Part shown: positions 1 through 13,500 of the stretch, one piece after another
How the letters are laid out: every line of letters begins with the position of its first letter
How positions within the stretch are numbered: the stretch's first letter is position 1
DNA from: Aspidiotus rigidus
Lineage: Eukaryota > Arthropoda > Insecta > Hemiptera > Diaspididae
Assembly: GCA_035079385.1 (NCBI GenBank)
Contig: JAVHKY010000052.1
Span: 2,356,001 to 2,420,000 of the forward strand
Direction of reading: 5' to 3'
DNA length: 64,000 nt
Notes under the pieces: generated by a model
Database searches by the model: none
What the model was told of the DNA's origin: nothing
The model's input: the letters and a program-made list of their open reading frames with translations, nothing else
Translations under genes and position numbers: made by a program

Positions 1-231
1 ATTGAAAGAGAAAACTCAGACTATATATCAGTTGTTCGCCCAAATGCGATGCTCATTATAAGAAGTTCTTCCGACTTTTCATTGATGTGTAGTCACCCAG
101 TGACGTAATTGTTTGACAGGTGGTGTGTCAGGAGTTGGTATTTATTTTGAAAAGCAAAGAAATTGTGTATAGCATTGATAACAAAGGAAAATGACTCATT
201 TGGTTGCCCAAGATGGAAGGATGTTCGATAA

Positions 232-408
232 CCCGTTGTGCAAAATGCCGTCACGTGACGGGATTATGACGGCGCACATTTGCGTCACAGTTAAGTCACA
301 AAGAGGGATGACTGTGCTTTTTAAATGGGTGATTGCCGTCACAAACTACCGTCACAGGCGTCACAAGTCTCCTGTGTTCCCAACTATGACGGCATTTTGC
401 ACAACGGG
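232..408. mobile_element. MITE with 22-bp perfect terminal inverted repeats
   Basis: The left end (232-253) is the exact reverse complement of the right end (387-408), cccgttgtgcaaaatgccgtca. The 177-bp unit is rich in GTCA/TGAC words and has no coding potential. A convincing target duplication was not seen, so the superfamily is open. Confidence 0.7.
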
Positions 409-2123
409 AAAGAGTTGGCAAAATAATGAAATTCTCGTAAGACACTGTACAACTTTGCACTTGAACAAGTGAAAAAAAATTGGTTCTTTTAGGCTGAAAT
501 GTTTAGGTAAATTTTCTTATGTAACGTTTTTAGTCGAAAACAAGGCGTATCTAGAAATTTTGAGAAACTAATTAAATATAGCTTCCATAAGACGTATGTT
601 GAACGCGTTGTACCCTGCATCGCTCGCGCGTGCTTTCACTACTCGCAGAGTTCTTAGTCTAATCCGATATCTAGGTTCTCTATTATATATCTGTGGACTC
701 AAGTACACTGATGAGATCTATTTATCTTGAGAGTTACTTGAAAACCATTCACCCAAATGAACCCAACGTTGAACACTTTGCAACATCATGCAGTTGTATA
801 AAGACAGTTGATTTGATAATTTCAGAAAATAGGCATTAGGTATCACATTTGAGAGAAAATTGAGGAATGCTTAAAAAATCAACTAAGCAGCAAGGAAAAA
901 TTCTATGGACAACTTCACATCACATACATGACTATAATTTGACCAAGTTTGAAGAAAATTGACGTATTAGTTTTGGAGGAGCTGAGCTGACAAAAAAAGG
1001 CGTTTTATCAGTCTCACAGTGATCTGGGACCACAGACTCGTCGAAGTATCTGTGAGCGAGGCAGGCACTAGCGTCAGGTGACAGCGGTGCAGGGTACATC
1101 ACATTTTAACACATACTTCTCTCTGTCGATTAGGTATAATGATGAAAAAAATTATGCGAAATTTCGACTCGAAAGGAAATAAACTTTTGTTGTAAATCAA
1201 GTTCAAAGCTGTATGGCGTCTTATGGGAATTTCGTTTTCTGCCTGCTGTTAGAGGAATCGTTATATGTACTAGGACCACTCACAAGGCGTTTATACGGCG
1301 TTGTATAGCGAGTACGATATCTAGGTTATCTAATACATACCTGTGTCTGGGACATACAAAACGCGGAGAAAATTCATTCCCGAGCTTTTCAGCCAGAAAG
1401 GTGTCAGAGCAATGCCTGACTTTCAGTCGAAAAGTCGGTAAAAATACGGTTGGCTAACAAACCGCGCCCTAAATAGTATAATATTACTGTACGAGCAATG
1501 AAAGTGAAAATCATCGCAACGAGTGCAATCATGGCACCGCGAGCGAAAATCAAATGAGTTGCGATGCTCGTACTGTCAGATAGTTTTTTAAACAACATAC
1601 GCCAGAAGAAATTTTCTTATACTTAAATTATTTGACTTCCCAAAATTTCAAGTGTTTTATTACGACTCACGGAATCCGTAAGTTAATGGAGTCGTTCTTC
1701 GAGTGATAAAGTCTTCGTCCAATCAGAATAATTGTTGCTGAGTTTTGCGCCACGGGTTCGAGTTTCTTCGCCGCTGTTTTCATGTTTGCCATTGTTGATC
1801 GATAAACAGAGTTTTCGCTGTCTAAAATAAGCGTACTTCGGCATACGTCTGCAACGCAAAAAATAAAGATCTTATTTCATATCCCATATAGTGAATGACG
1901 TCATTAATACTCTATCCCTGAAGAAGGTCAAGACCACGTCCATCTTACGACGTCATCAGCGGGTTGAAATCTCGAATTAGCTTGTGCAAAGAGCTCTTAT
2001 TATTTGGAGGATAACGAGCCAACCTGAGCTGTATGGAATATCCTCTTTTCTTGATAATAATCCTTTACATCATCAATTTTGTTAGTTTCAGCGTGGTTTC
2101 AGCGCTTTCTAATTAATAGTTTC

Positions 2124-2386
2124 ATTCGGACCGGGCAGCGCTAGCATCGCGCAAAATTTTTGAATTTTTTAAGTCTCTCAAAAATATTTTCATCTGAAAG
2201 AAAATTTTCCGCTCTTCAATTTTGTTCCTTACGAGTACACGCCTAAATTCATTATTTTTGGAGAAATTTAAGAAAAACTAAAAAATCACCTTTAGTTTCA
2301 AATCACCATCACCGTTTGTTTATCAGTACTTTCTGAGTATTTTACATGGGCGACGCTAGCGATCCTACAATATGCCCGGTCCGAAT
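2124..2386. mobile_element. Short inverted-repeat element (MITE-like)
   Basis: Begins attcggaccgggc and ends gcccggtccgaat, an inverted repeat of 13 bp. A second inverted segment built on gctagc..tcgc lies just inside both ends. The unit is 263 bp and non-coding. Confidence 0.55.
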
Positions 2387-4679
2387 TGTCGCACTGCAGA
2401 CCCGGAACCTTCGCAATACCATGAGATCTTTTCAATAAAACTTGAATAAAATTTTCATTTGATCATTTGGTCGTCGTATTCACTTCTTTTTAAACGAAAC
2501 GAGCATTATGATGTGCGGAAAAATCTTCTCTCTTCAACCATCGCTATTTCTTTTTAGCTTTCGGAATTCATCTCTTTTCTTGAAAATCTCAGTTCGTTAT
2601 AAGTCGGTCTCCTTTCCTTGGTCTCTCACTCGAAATTAAACTTTGTTTTGCAATATTTCAGACTTATTCTCGTGAGGAAAAATTTAAGTAATATTTGTCG
2701 AGACCTCTCTTTCTCTCACATGACATTCGGTGAAATTCGGCTGCATCCCTTCTTCTTCGAATACCTCACGTAATTTATAGACGCGCCCTACCGTTTTGGG
2801 AGTTACTGGTTTCTCTTTAATTTTGTTTTAAAAGTAATCCTCTTTTAATAAACAGAGTTTCGAATAGAATTAGAGGTACATATTACGAAGCAAGACATTC
2901 TTCGTTCCTATACAGTATACCTACTGTAAGCTTGTTATAGGTAATCAACTTTGAAGTGTCTTTCAAGCTTCTTTCTTTTCTTCTCCCCGCGTCCTCTTTT
3001 TTTATCTCATCTATGCGATGCCAAACTTTGTTCGCTGTATACATTCGACCCTTTATCAAGCACAAATACTGAGTTAATTGTGTACACTTTGGGTATATTA
3101 CCGTACGTACTGTAGTTATGTGTGTAGCGTACCTACTGTAATATGGATTCGCACTTGTACAACTCGGTTTCTTAAACGAATAGGTATTTCCGTCACACAA
3201 GACTATAGGAGGAGTACGGAATAATCGAAAATTGGATTAAAGTAGGGTACCCCAGCACACACGATGAAGTGCGATAGCTCGTTTTTTTTTATTCTCTATT
3301 TTTTCTTTTCTGACCTACATACATAATTTTTATCGATATATCGGTCACGTGTCATCGAGTATCCAGTGATTACTATGAGACATTAACTTACCACCAAACC
3401 CTTTCATGTATTTGTGGAGCATATGACAGGTGTATCTTTGTGGAAAACGATACAGAGACCTTTGAGAAATAAAACTTAGACGGACGTTTGAGGGACGTTC
3501 AAGTAGGCCTGCCAATTTTTCCCTCCAGTCTCATAATTTTTTTTTTCTTCTTTGTGCGAGCTTATAACACAAGTTGTCTGTTCCCCACCATCGTATTTTT
3601 GAAACAACGAAAAATACTTTCCCTGGCTATGTTTTCCGTACTAATAATTTTTCCTGCAGTAGTCGTTATTGTTATTACCTGTGCTGTACTACTTATACGA
3701 AAATACTTTACTCGTATATTGTTTGTTTTTGAAACTAATGCAAGTTGACCGTATCGAAAGAAAAAAGAGTAATTATTTATGGACAAAACAATCGCCATAA
3801 TAATGGTCGTATTTTTTATATTGTATACTTTTTACCAATAAGTAATCTATCAACGTAGGTAGGTATACTGCACAGTGACGAAATTTTCTCGTTTTGTACA
3901 CAAATATTCTCGGAATTCTCTGCAACATGCACAGCACGTTCACATCTGCCATAGACGTATTTGACCGCTCAATTCTTGCGATGATATTTTATACGCTCGA
4001 AGTTTTCAATTTTTCGTTTGGTAGTAAATAAATGACCGTATACGATAATACTTACTCTGAAAAGGAACCTAACTTTTAAAAATAGATTTACTCGTGTAGG
4101 ACAGGTACGTAGACTACATTTTAGTCACGAAATACCCATAGTAAATCATCTACTTTATATTTTATCATGTTATCTGTATCGTTTGCGTGGTGTACATATT
4201 ATATATACTCATTTCCGGTGTATTATTGAACAGAAAGTTGAATGACATTTATTTTCTGTCGAGTACCTACGTTGGTAGGCTATACGATTTTAGCCTTGCA
4301 CACTGCCTATATATTCAATACAAATTGCTGTTATCTATTTACAGAAGATAAACGCGAAATTTGGAAGTTGCATCACAGTAGCGCGAATGTGACTACGGTC
4401 GTCGTTATTAAGGCCGCATCGCACCTCCAAAATATACACCATGTGAACAACAGCACGTCTGTTCGAGGTCTTTCGTACTTCGCTTCTGTTTTACTTGTGC
4501 AAAATAATATCGTCCTCGATTGTGTCCTCTCTTTGGAACAGATACAATGAAGACGAATGATGATATTTCCGTTACTTCAGAAGGTGAATATAAGAATCCG
4601 CGGTTACACGACATGCTTAGTAACTTATGATCACTATTATCGAATTATTTGTATATGGCTTTGATGATTTCTTTTCTAG

Positions 4680-4832
4680 TTAATGGATGGGGAGCGCGGT
4701 ACTCATCAGCAGACAGTTACGGAAGTGAAGATCATTATAGAACGATTACCCGTAAACGATCCTGTACCGATCTTCCATGTCTTCTCATATTCATAATTTT
4801 CATCTCTTGCTGGCTGACTATCGGATACTACG
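4680..4832 (+). CDS. SLC44-like gene, exon with RSCTD motif and TM1
   Basis: The acceptor ttcttttctag ends at 4679 and the donor is cg|gtaag. The frame begins with the last two bases of a split codon and runs NGWGARYSS...RSCTDLPCLLIF, then a hydrophobic span. It ends in phase 1, and one base joins the next exon to make Ala. An in-frame ATG at 4649 lies before the acceptor, so an alternative start without an upstream exon cannot be excluded. Confidence 0.85.
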
Positions 4833-7800
4833 GTAAGATTCAATTCAAAGTGCAGTGACTAGGTACCCCTGTAAAAAACCAACATTTTATAACTCATTAC
4901 GAGCTCTTTTTCGGTCAATTCGGGGGAACTCAACAGTAGGTGATCTGTAAAATTTGTTGACAAGACGTGTTTGCACTCGCTAGATTATTGAGATGTGAGG
5001 CGCTGAAATTATAGACCATTTACGAAACACAGAAGTACCTACGTTTCCTATTTTTCATAATCAACGGTTGTATTCGAACTGCGCCTAATTTTGCATTCTC
5101 CTTCCTTTATATGCATCAGTCGGGATTTTCCTTATTCAATTTAGTTGTAGCCTATGCCTAATCCTTCTTGAAAGTCTTGAAAAGAAATAAACAAACAAAA
5201 CCTCAGGATCCTGGATTGAAGATCATAAAAATGTCTTTCCTTCAAGATGACTTCGCATATCCTCTTCCAGCTGTATCCTCCACGACGAACCCTCATTCCT
5301 CTAGTTCACCTGAGTCTTTTCCCTGCATGTATGCTGGGTCAGAACTTGAAATCCTTTTGAACCCCCAAATTGGCCAAGGTCACGCTCACCATATGACGAG
5401 GCCGAAAATCCTTCCGACGGTGTTACGCATAACTCACCTTACGACAGCTGGTGCTCATGTAAGGTCTGAGCCTTCAGGATCTTGACTTAGTGGAACTCGA
5501 TATTTTCTCAAGTTCTGAAAAAGGTCAAGACCATGCCCACCTTATTACTTTATCAGAGAGTTGAAAATTTTGGTTACGCAAATCCTCACTTTAAGACATT
5601 TTCATGTCTTCTATACATTTAAGAACACACGCTGTTCTCACGACCATAAGCTCCGGTGCTTCTTGATTTAGCGAAATAGGTGCCACGGAAACACGTGATT
5701 TTGTCACATCAAAGGCAATCATCTATGTTACGGCTCATTTTAATACTAGGTTTTAGAAAAAGTAATTGAAAGATTGCTATTAGAAAAAATTACAAATCAC
5801 TGCAAGATAATCGTCATTTTTTATAATAGTAATTTTCTAAGGTAGGTGAGCATTTACGTTTCACCATCCCACAGAGAAAAAATTCTCACTTTGTGAGGTA
5901 ATCTCAAAAATAGTTAATGGGAATATCGATCCTTGTGTTACAGATATGAACCAGCTTTAATGTTCTTCTCTTTCTTAGATATCACATTTTGTATAGTCAA
6001 AAAATTTATTCCATCCTACGAGGGCTAGGTTTATAGGTGCTTAATCAGATTTATGCGGTAGAATATTGTGCGCTGTGATTCAAAGCATCAATTGTACTTC
6101 ATGATTACTGTTTCTAAGGTCAGAAGCAGGGTTAAGAACGAAGTCAGAAATTTTGTGGGATAGAAGGGAATCTTTACCTAGTGGCAAAGACAATCGTGTC
6201 ATGTTCCGGAAAGTTAATGTGACCCGGTATCCACTGGAAGGAAACAAATGTGGAAGTGTATGATGGTGATTGCAGAAGTAAATGAATGCGCTGGTTTGGT
6301 GAATTAAAGGAATAATAGTCCTGTGTAGCCAGGCGAGATGAAAGTGAATCAGTTAACAGTAGGTAGAAAGCTTTGTTGGAAGGAGAGAGAGATGAGAGCA
6401 GCGATTACTTCGATATCCTCGAGACGATTCATTAAATTACTTTTTTTGCAGTGGTGGAATAGCGATATTGATAGCTGGAAAACGTCCTTCCATGTCCCTC
6501 GCCTATCACTAGTTTGGATGTGTGAGCTCCGTCTATTTTACCCTGATTAGAGGCAATCGGAAAACAGGTGTCATAAAATGTTTAATCTAAATCTAAGTAT
6601 ATAATCTTGAACGAGGGGTGATGATATCATGAGGTGATAACGTCACGAATGTTGGGGGTGGTGACGTCATCACTTTTTTCATCATAGCCTCAAATATTAC
6701 CTATTTATGTTGTAGTCTTTTCTCACTAGGAAAAAATCAAATATTTGCGCTTTCAATGGTATAATCTATGCCTGCATTAATACCAACACTTAAAAATTTT
6801 CATCGTAAACTAGGAATAATAATTTGTATTTTCTCGATCACAGCTTATTGGAATGGTGATATATCCAGACTTTCGGCTCCTAAAGATTCTTACGGACGTG
6901 TTTGTGGTCTCGACGAAGACGTAAAAGATGCGAAATATTTATTTTTCTTCGATGTTACAACCTGTGTTTCATCAACAGTATTTGTGTTTGGTTGTCCTAC
7001 AAAACAGGTGAGTTTTACTCTAATGAAACGAAATAGAAATATCTTTATTTCTGCCAACCCTCTCCCAGGGGGAAATTTGAGTCAAAATGAACAATTAATT
7101 TTTCGATCCTGTCTTCTCGTACATCGCAATCTATATTTTCGCGAGTAAAAATATCTTCTTCCCTGCGGTAGAACATAATTCTAATAGGTATCAGTCGTTG
7201 AACCTAACCGTTTTTTTCCGAATTCAATTCGTAAAAGCTGAAGAATGAAACATCCTCAAATTTCTAGATTTGTGTAAAAACATGTCCGGAGGAGAATTGG
7301 TTCAGCCGTGATGTACTGGAGAAAATAAAACAAGGTTTTCCGACTGACTGGAAACAAATACAACGTCAACTAATTTGCGATAACGCATTTGTCGCAAAAT
7401 CGGTGAATTCTTACGAAACGTTACAAAGGGTGATTGAGGAGGAAAGGTGTGCTCCATATTACGTGAAAAGCACGTCGGGTAAGGATAAAAAAAATTTTCA
7501 CAACCATCTCAATGTCAACCTAGAGAATTCGCGATACACGTGGACGCGAATGATGTTTCGGGAAAATTTTTATTGATTTTACAAAAAGTAGCGCGTGTCT
7601 GGTAGGGAAGCAAAAATGAAAAGTTGCCTGTGTGAAGAGGAATCAATTTTTCTTTATTCTTTACGGGGTAGCGGGAGTAAAAAATCTCTATATCCAGTGG
7701 GACGGTAAACTGAATTAGGCTACTTGTTATTGTATATTTCTCGTCGTAGCAATTATTGAATTTTCTATGAAAACGTTCTTCATTCATTATACGTACCTAC

Positions 7801-10559
7801 TCTACCTACTCGTATGTCGAAAAATTATTTGTTGCATATGTATGTACCCTTGATATTTCATGTACAGTTTGAACTTGCCAATCATAATATAAAAATTAAC
7901 TGCGTTTAGACGCGCTTGAGTTGCATTGATAGTGAAATACTAGTAAAAAGTGACAATATTTTTTTGACGGTAGTCATGTTTTTGACTGAAACGTTAAGAT
8001 TTCTGTAATTTAGAATTGGGGGCGTCTAAAAAATTAATCTTATGTATTTACATTATAATATTCAATATTGCGTTTTTTGTACAATCCAGTCAAATTGGGT
8101 GTGAATTAAGGAATAACTTGATCTTCAGCAAAGATTTTTTCTTTTTAAAGTTTGTAAGCTTGGGTTGAAATTGTACCATGTTCTAAACATAACATACGAG
8201 TTGTATAAATTGTAGACCAGCTACATTTTGAAAATTTCAGAAATACAAATCCAGTCTAGTTTGATTTGCTCGTATATGTAAGGAGGACTTCCCTTCTTCC
8301 AGAAATATTAATTACAACCCTGTCAGATAGCAAAACGTACATTTTGCATTTTCCGTAGGTACCTTACATAGCTAACAACGAACTACTGTTGCATCAGCAT
8401 AATACAATACGTATTCAAGACAAGCCGCTATTTCTGTATCTCATTATGACTCATTCGCACCCTTCATTTGGACCGACTGTCCATCCCGTTATCATATTTG
8501 GATATCCGATTCGACTATTCGAATCGAGGCCCTTTCCTACACCTTCCCGGCTAATCCCCAAATTCAACAACCTTTCAGATCCTCTATAAAACCCGATTTT
8601 CTATTCCACGCGATATACCCGATGGAAATCAATTATCTCTTCATAAAGTGAACGATACAGTGTCTACGATTCATTCTCACCCAAATTCGATATTGGATGT
8701 TCATCCTGCATCTACGTCGATCCAAAAGAAGTTCCTGCAAAAATCTCACATCCCTATATAAGCTGCCGATCACCCATCTAGGATCATCATTCGACACCGT
8801 TAAATTGAGCGCTGTACGCTACCCGTATACGCTCGCCGGTCGCAATACGTTACGCTGAGTTCGCGTTTGTGTATTTTCTTATACGTTTTTCTACTGTAAC
8901 AGTGATCCATATTTTCCATTGTACTAAAAATATATATTCGTATTTTCATTCGTAATATAATTGATTGTTCATCATACGTAAGTAATTGATTAAACGTATT
9001 ATTCCGATGGACCCCTTTTATATAGTCTCATCCATCGCTCTTGTAGAATTCGGCATTATCGCTATCATCGTAAAATACAGTTCTGTTTTATGCACATCCT
9101 TCCTGCTAAACTTGTAGACATTCATATCTCCGAACCCTGTCTTGTCAGAGCACTTCTTCTCAATCTCCCCTAAATCCCTCTGACAAACCCAATCCGTTCG
9201 CTGCCGGGAAAAGAGACTTCGTTTTATTGACCCCCATTGCATATGATTTTGTACACTCTCATACAGAAATTGGGCTGGTGATAACATTGGCTGAATGTCC
9301 ATTCCGCAGTTGTTCACCTTCTTCGAACCCCATTAAGAGAAAAATTATATTTGTTGAAAGATATTACGTAAATCATTTTTGTATTGAAGTGATCTTGTCC
9401 CAGATCGCCTAGCTTTTAAGAAAACTTGTAAAAATTATGATTGCCACGCGCTTACTCCGTTGCTTCCTTTCCCAAAAGAAGAGAGAGAGTATAGCCGGGT
9501 AAAATAGGTGATTTGGCTCCCGAGCCGAATTTAAAAAATAAGTGTTGGGAAATGTTTGTAAAGTTGAAAAAAAAAAACATTTATACCGTTTATTGGGCCG
9601 CCATCTTCATTTCCTCCTAGGATATAAACCAAATATTAGTTTTTTACGTTTAAAATTCTAACTCCAGTTATATTAAACGGAATCCATTCATTTTTTGAAT
9701 GAGAGTCAATAGTCTAGAGAGCAATCCTACAGAATTTTTTCAGAATTGTTGGAACAATTTTTCGACATGAAATCAGGTTTTTAAATTTTTAAAATAGCAT
9801 TTCCACCTGCGTGAATTCAAATATGCGACCACAAAATTTTTATATGTTGAAGAGGACACTGCTATGCATAACTCCACTTTTATATAGAATTTTCTGATTG
9901 GTGGAACATTGTTAAAATTGAAGCGATTTGATCCGGGAGATACGCATACCGGTCTTGCGGAGTTACACGACGCGCAACGCTACGCGGCACACAACTCGAC
10001 GCGCGTTGCATCGTTACTCTACTCGCGAGCCGTCACAGACTCGATACAGTCGCGTCAGTCCGTAACTGTTCAATAGGTAATCTTTTCTCTCTTTAAAAAA
10101 AAAAAGTTTCATTTCGTATCAGAATATTGACATCGACTGAATCCTAAGTAAAATCATCTGTAGAATTCAAAAAACCAGGTCTCCAAATTCTTCAGCGAAC
10201 CAAAAATTGAGATAATAGCGGAAAATGAAGAAATAATCATTATTTTATCATAAAGAAAGCAATAACTTCCTGCTTTTCATAATTTGCGTCCAGTGAAAGA
10301 TTAATTCTCACATAAAATCAGCCGTACAGTTCGATAAAAATAATCTTAAAACTCTCCAGTCAACAATAAGTTGAGAAAAGAGCAGAAACTGGAGAAATAT
10401 TCATTATTTTATCCTGGAGAAAGCGATAACCTTCCAATTTTCAAAGTTCGCGTGCAGTGTAACATCAATTCTCACATAAAATCATGTGTACTGTTCGATA
10501 AAAATGATCAAAAAATTTTCCAGTCAATAATAAGTTGAGAAAAGAGCAGAAACTGGAGA

Positions 10560-10590
<31 letters not shown>

Positions 10591-13500
10591 TTTTTTTTTT
10601 CATATTTATTAATTAGTTAGAATTATTGTAATTATTATTACTGTTCAAGTGTAGAAAAGTATGTAAAGGTGGTGTCGGCAGTAATTGGTCCATGGACTGC
10701 TGTCGGCACCATCTCAAAAAATAAAATTTAAAATAAAAAAATAAAATGAAATTATTTTATCTTGGAGAAAGCGATAACCTTGCAGTTCCAAAGTTCGCGT
10801 GCAGTAAAAGATTAACTTTCCGTAGTGTTTGATAAAAATAATCCAAAAATTCTCCAGCCATCGTCACACGAAGGAGACAGTACTAACTGGAGAGAATCAA
10901 TATTTAAGAATTTATGTGCTGTACAAAGTTATTTCTGACATAAAATCATCGATGCCGTCAAGGCTGTTGCGAGCTATTTTGGCGCCCCGTGCAAATTTTA
11001 GAATGAGAGCCCCTAAGAACTGAAACCTTGAAAACAATACGCTGAACTTGAATGTATGCATATCATAGGAAATTTAGTTGCTGTAAACCAGGGGTTCTCA
11101 ACAGGCCTTTCGCGGCACACCGGTGTGCCGCGAAGAAATCAAATTTTCACACTTTATTTGTGAATAGTTGAAAAACAAAAACGAAAAAGTATGATGAATT
11201 ACAAACATTACATAGATATGGGTCACGAAATCAACTCGCTAATCTATACTGCTTCCATTCGCAACATCCTACTTGTACGAGCAGGGATTTTCGGTTGTTA
11301 CGAATATGAAGTCTAAATATCGCGCACGGCTCACCGGTATCTCTTTCGAAAGTGAGATGCATGTATGTTTATCTAGTAGTAGGCCTAATATTAAAGAATT
11401 GTGCGAGTAGCATACAGCTCAAATTTCGTATTAATTTTCAAATAAATACTTTTTGCACAGGGGTGTGCCGCAAAAAATTTTTCCTTTGAAAAGTGTGCCG
11501 CGTGTACCACACGGTTGAGAACCCCTGCTGTAAACCATGAAAATTAAGTTATACATGTATACTCGAACTAGAACAATATAATTTTTAGGGTAAACTACGA
11601 AATACAGTACATATAATTCAAGTACCTATCTACATTTAAGAAAAAGAAATTTTTCGCGCCTTCTTGTCTGCGAAAGTCATCATCAAGCGTTTGAAGTTCA
11701 ACGTTTTTGTTAAGGCGCACTCAATTGATACAGTCGCCAACCCAGTGAGTCTCATTTGCGACATTGTAGACCTGAGGTAATTTTTAATTATCTTCAGTTT
11801 TGAGAAACTGCGTTCCCCAGAGGCGACTGTTACAGGTAAGGTCAGCAGGATGCGGAGGGCAACGCTAGTATTTGGCGCATAATTATCATTTCGAAGAATG
11901 TGTTCCAGGATTTCGGCCATAGTACTTTCCTGATCAAGGACTTCTCGAAGTGCCACCAATTCTTCGAACAGTTCCTTTCCATCAATATCACAATTACCCT
12001 TTTGAGTCAGTCAGTGATGATTCCAATTTCATACATTCTTCTAACAATGTTTTCTGCGACGTACCTTTCTGTTTTGCAATATTATATAAGAAGTGGAAAG
12101 TATCATTATGATTTTTAAGTTGGCTAAATCTTTCTTCAATTGATGCAATGGCAGCATCAAGTACTTACTGTGTAATAACATTGAACCTTGAATTTTTGTT
12201 TTGGTTCAAGTACGTATAGGTTCATAATCAAACATTTTCTTCTTTTTACGTGGACGTGTTGTTCCTTTTTGTGGAAAATTTTTGTCCTCAATTTCCAGAG
12301 TTTCAGCAAGTATTTCTGCTTCTTTCAGGGTTTCTTCAAATTTTATATCTGAACGATATTGTTTCAAATAATTTAATGTCCCTTCCATGAGGTTTATAGC
12401 TTCAGGAATATCTACATTAATATTCTGCAAAACTTTACTGGCCAAGTTGATCTGGCTTAAAATATTGTACCACATAACAATTAAAGTGCAAAATTCAATA
12501 GTTGAAGTTGGTCTGAATATTCAATAATTTAATTCTAGAATAAGGTTGCACATTCACTTCTGAACTTACTCGTAGACGTACATGACGACGGAAGGAAACG
12601 AGCCATCGAACGCGCTAGCTTTCCATCTTCCTTCAAACGTTCTTCCTTTTTTTTTCGATTAGCAGAACCAGATAATTTCTGCCGTTTAGGCGGATTTGAC
12701 CCAGCACCGGAAGGCATTAGGTATTGATTAAATTATTTATAAGTAGAATGCAAATAAAATAGAACGTTTTCACATCGATTGAAAGAAGCGTGAAGAAATC
12801 ATAAATAAACATTGGATTTTTCCTGCTTTCATCAACTTCTACTTACATTTCATCTGTTCGTTTCATCTAAACGTGCATGTTGAATTAGGACCTAGGACGA
12901 GAGAGCGAGTGGTTGCTAGATAACTGGGCATGTTAAAACAGGGCGAATGGTCACATATAGCCCTCCTCAGATAGATAATGAAGAAAGTAACGTAGGTATC
13001 CTGTTTTCTCATACTAACAGCTACCTAATGTAATAAAAGATGAATCATTCTCGATCTTCTCATTTACTTTTCAAAATACATCAACTTTTTAAGATTCTAT
13101 CATTCTTTGTAATTTTTCCCGTGAAATTTCCCATGTAATTTTTCCTTATATTTTTGGCGCCCCCGGTAACTTGGCGCCCCGGCAACTTGCTCGGTTCGCC
13201 TTATGGTAGCAATGGCCCTGGATGCCGTGCGATTTGATAAAAGTAAACAAAAAATTCTCCAGACAATGTAAAACTGAAGAGAGAACAGAAATTGGAGAAA
13301 GTCTACAGGAAATTCCAAGTCATCTGGTAAAAGGTCGACTGAGGCCCCATGTATGATCGAGGCGGGTGCATCCGCGAAATAATGATTATTTTTCTTCATT
13401 TTCCACTATTTTCTCAGTTTTTTGTTCGCTGAAGAATTTGGAGACCTGGTTTTTTGAATTCTACGGATGATTTTACTTGGGATTCAGTCGATGTCAATAT

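Larger units (their letters stand above)
1..4679. other. 5' flank without recognisable gene
   Basis: No open frame here resembles a known protein; the longest are about 100 codons and look like chance frames. Two inverted-repeat MITEs (232-408, 2124-2386) are listed separately. Segments near 1925-1975 and 5515-5575 share the phrase aaggtcaagacca followed by similar sequence, suggesting one dispersed repeat. The first exon of the SLC44-like gene should lie in this stretch or before the window, because the exon at 4680 begins inside a codon; I could not identify it. Confidence 0.5.
10959..13220 (-). mobile_element. Decayed hAT transposon with intact ends and 8-bp target duplication
   Basis: The sequence gatgccgt flanks the element exactly on both sides (10951-10958 and 13221-13228), the 8-bp duplication characteristic of hAT. 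The ends are cagggccattgctacc (from the right, minus strand) and caaggctgttgcgagc (left), an imperfect inverted repeat, with ggcgcc words just inside each. The inside codes on the minus strand for pieces of a hAT transposase. It sits within one tandem unit of the foldback element, so it arrived later. Confidence 0.9.

Noticed and set aside
583..1230. Possible inverted pair cttccataagacg / cgtcttatgggaa
   Set aside because: The matching region is short and similarity does not continue inward.
1896..1903. TGACGTCA palindrome (CRE-like), also at 6662-6669
   Set aside because: Eight-base matches are expected by chance, and there is no promoter context nearby.
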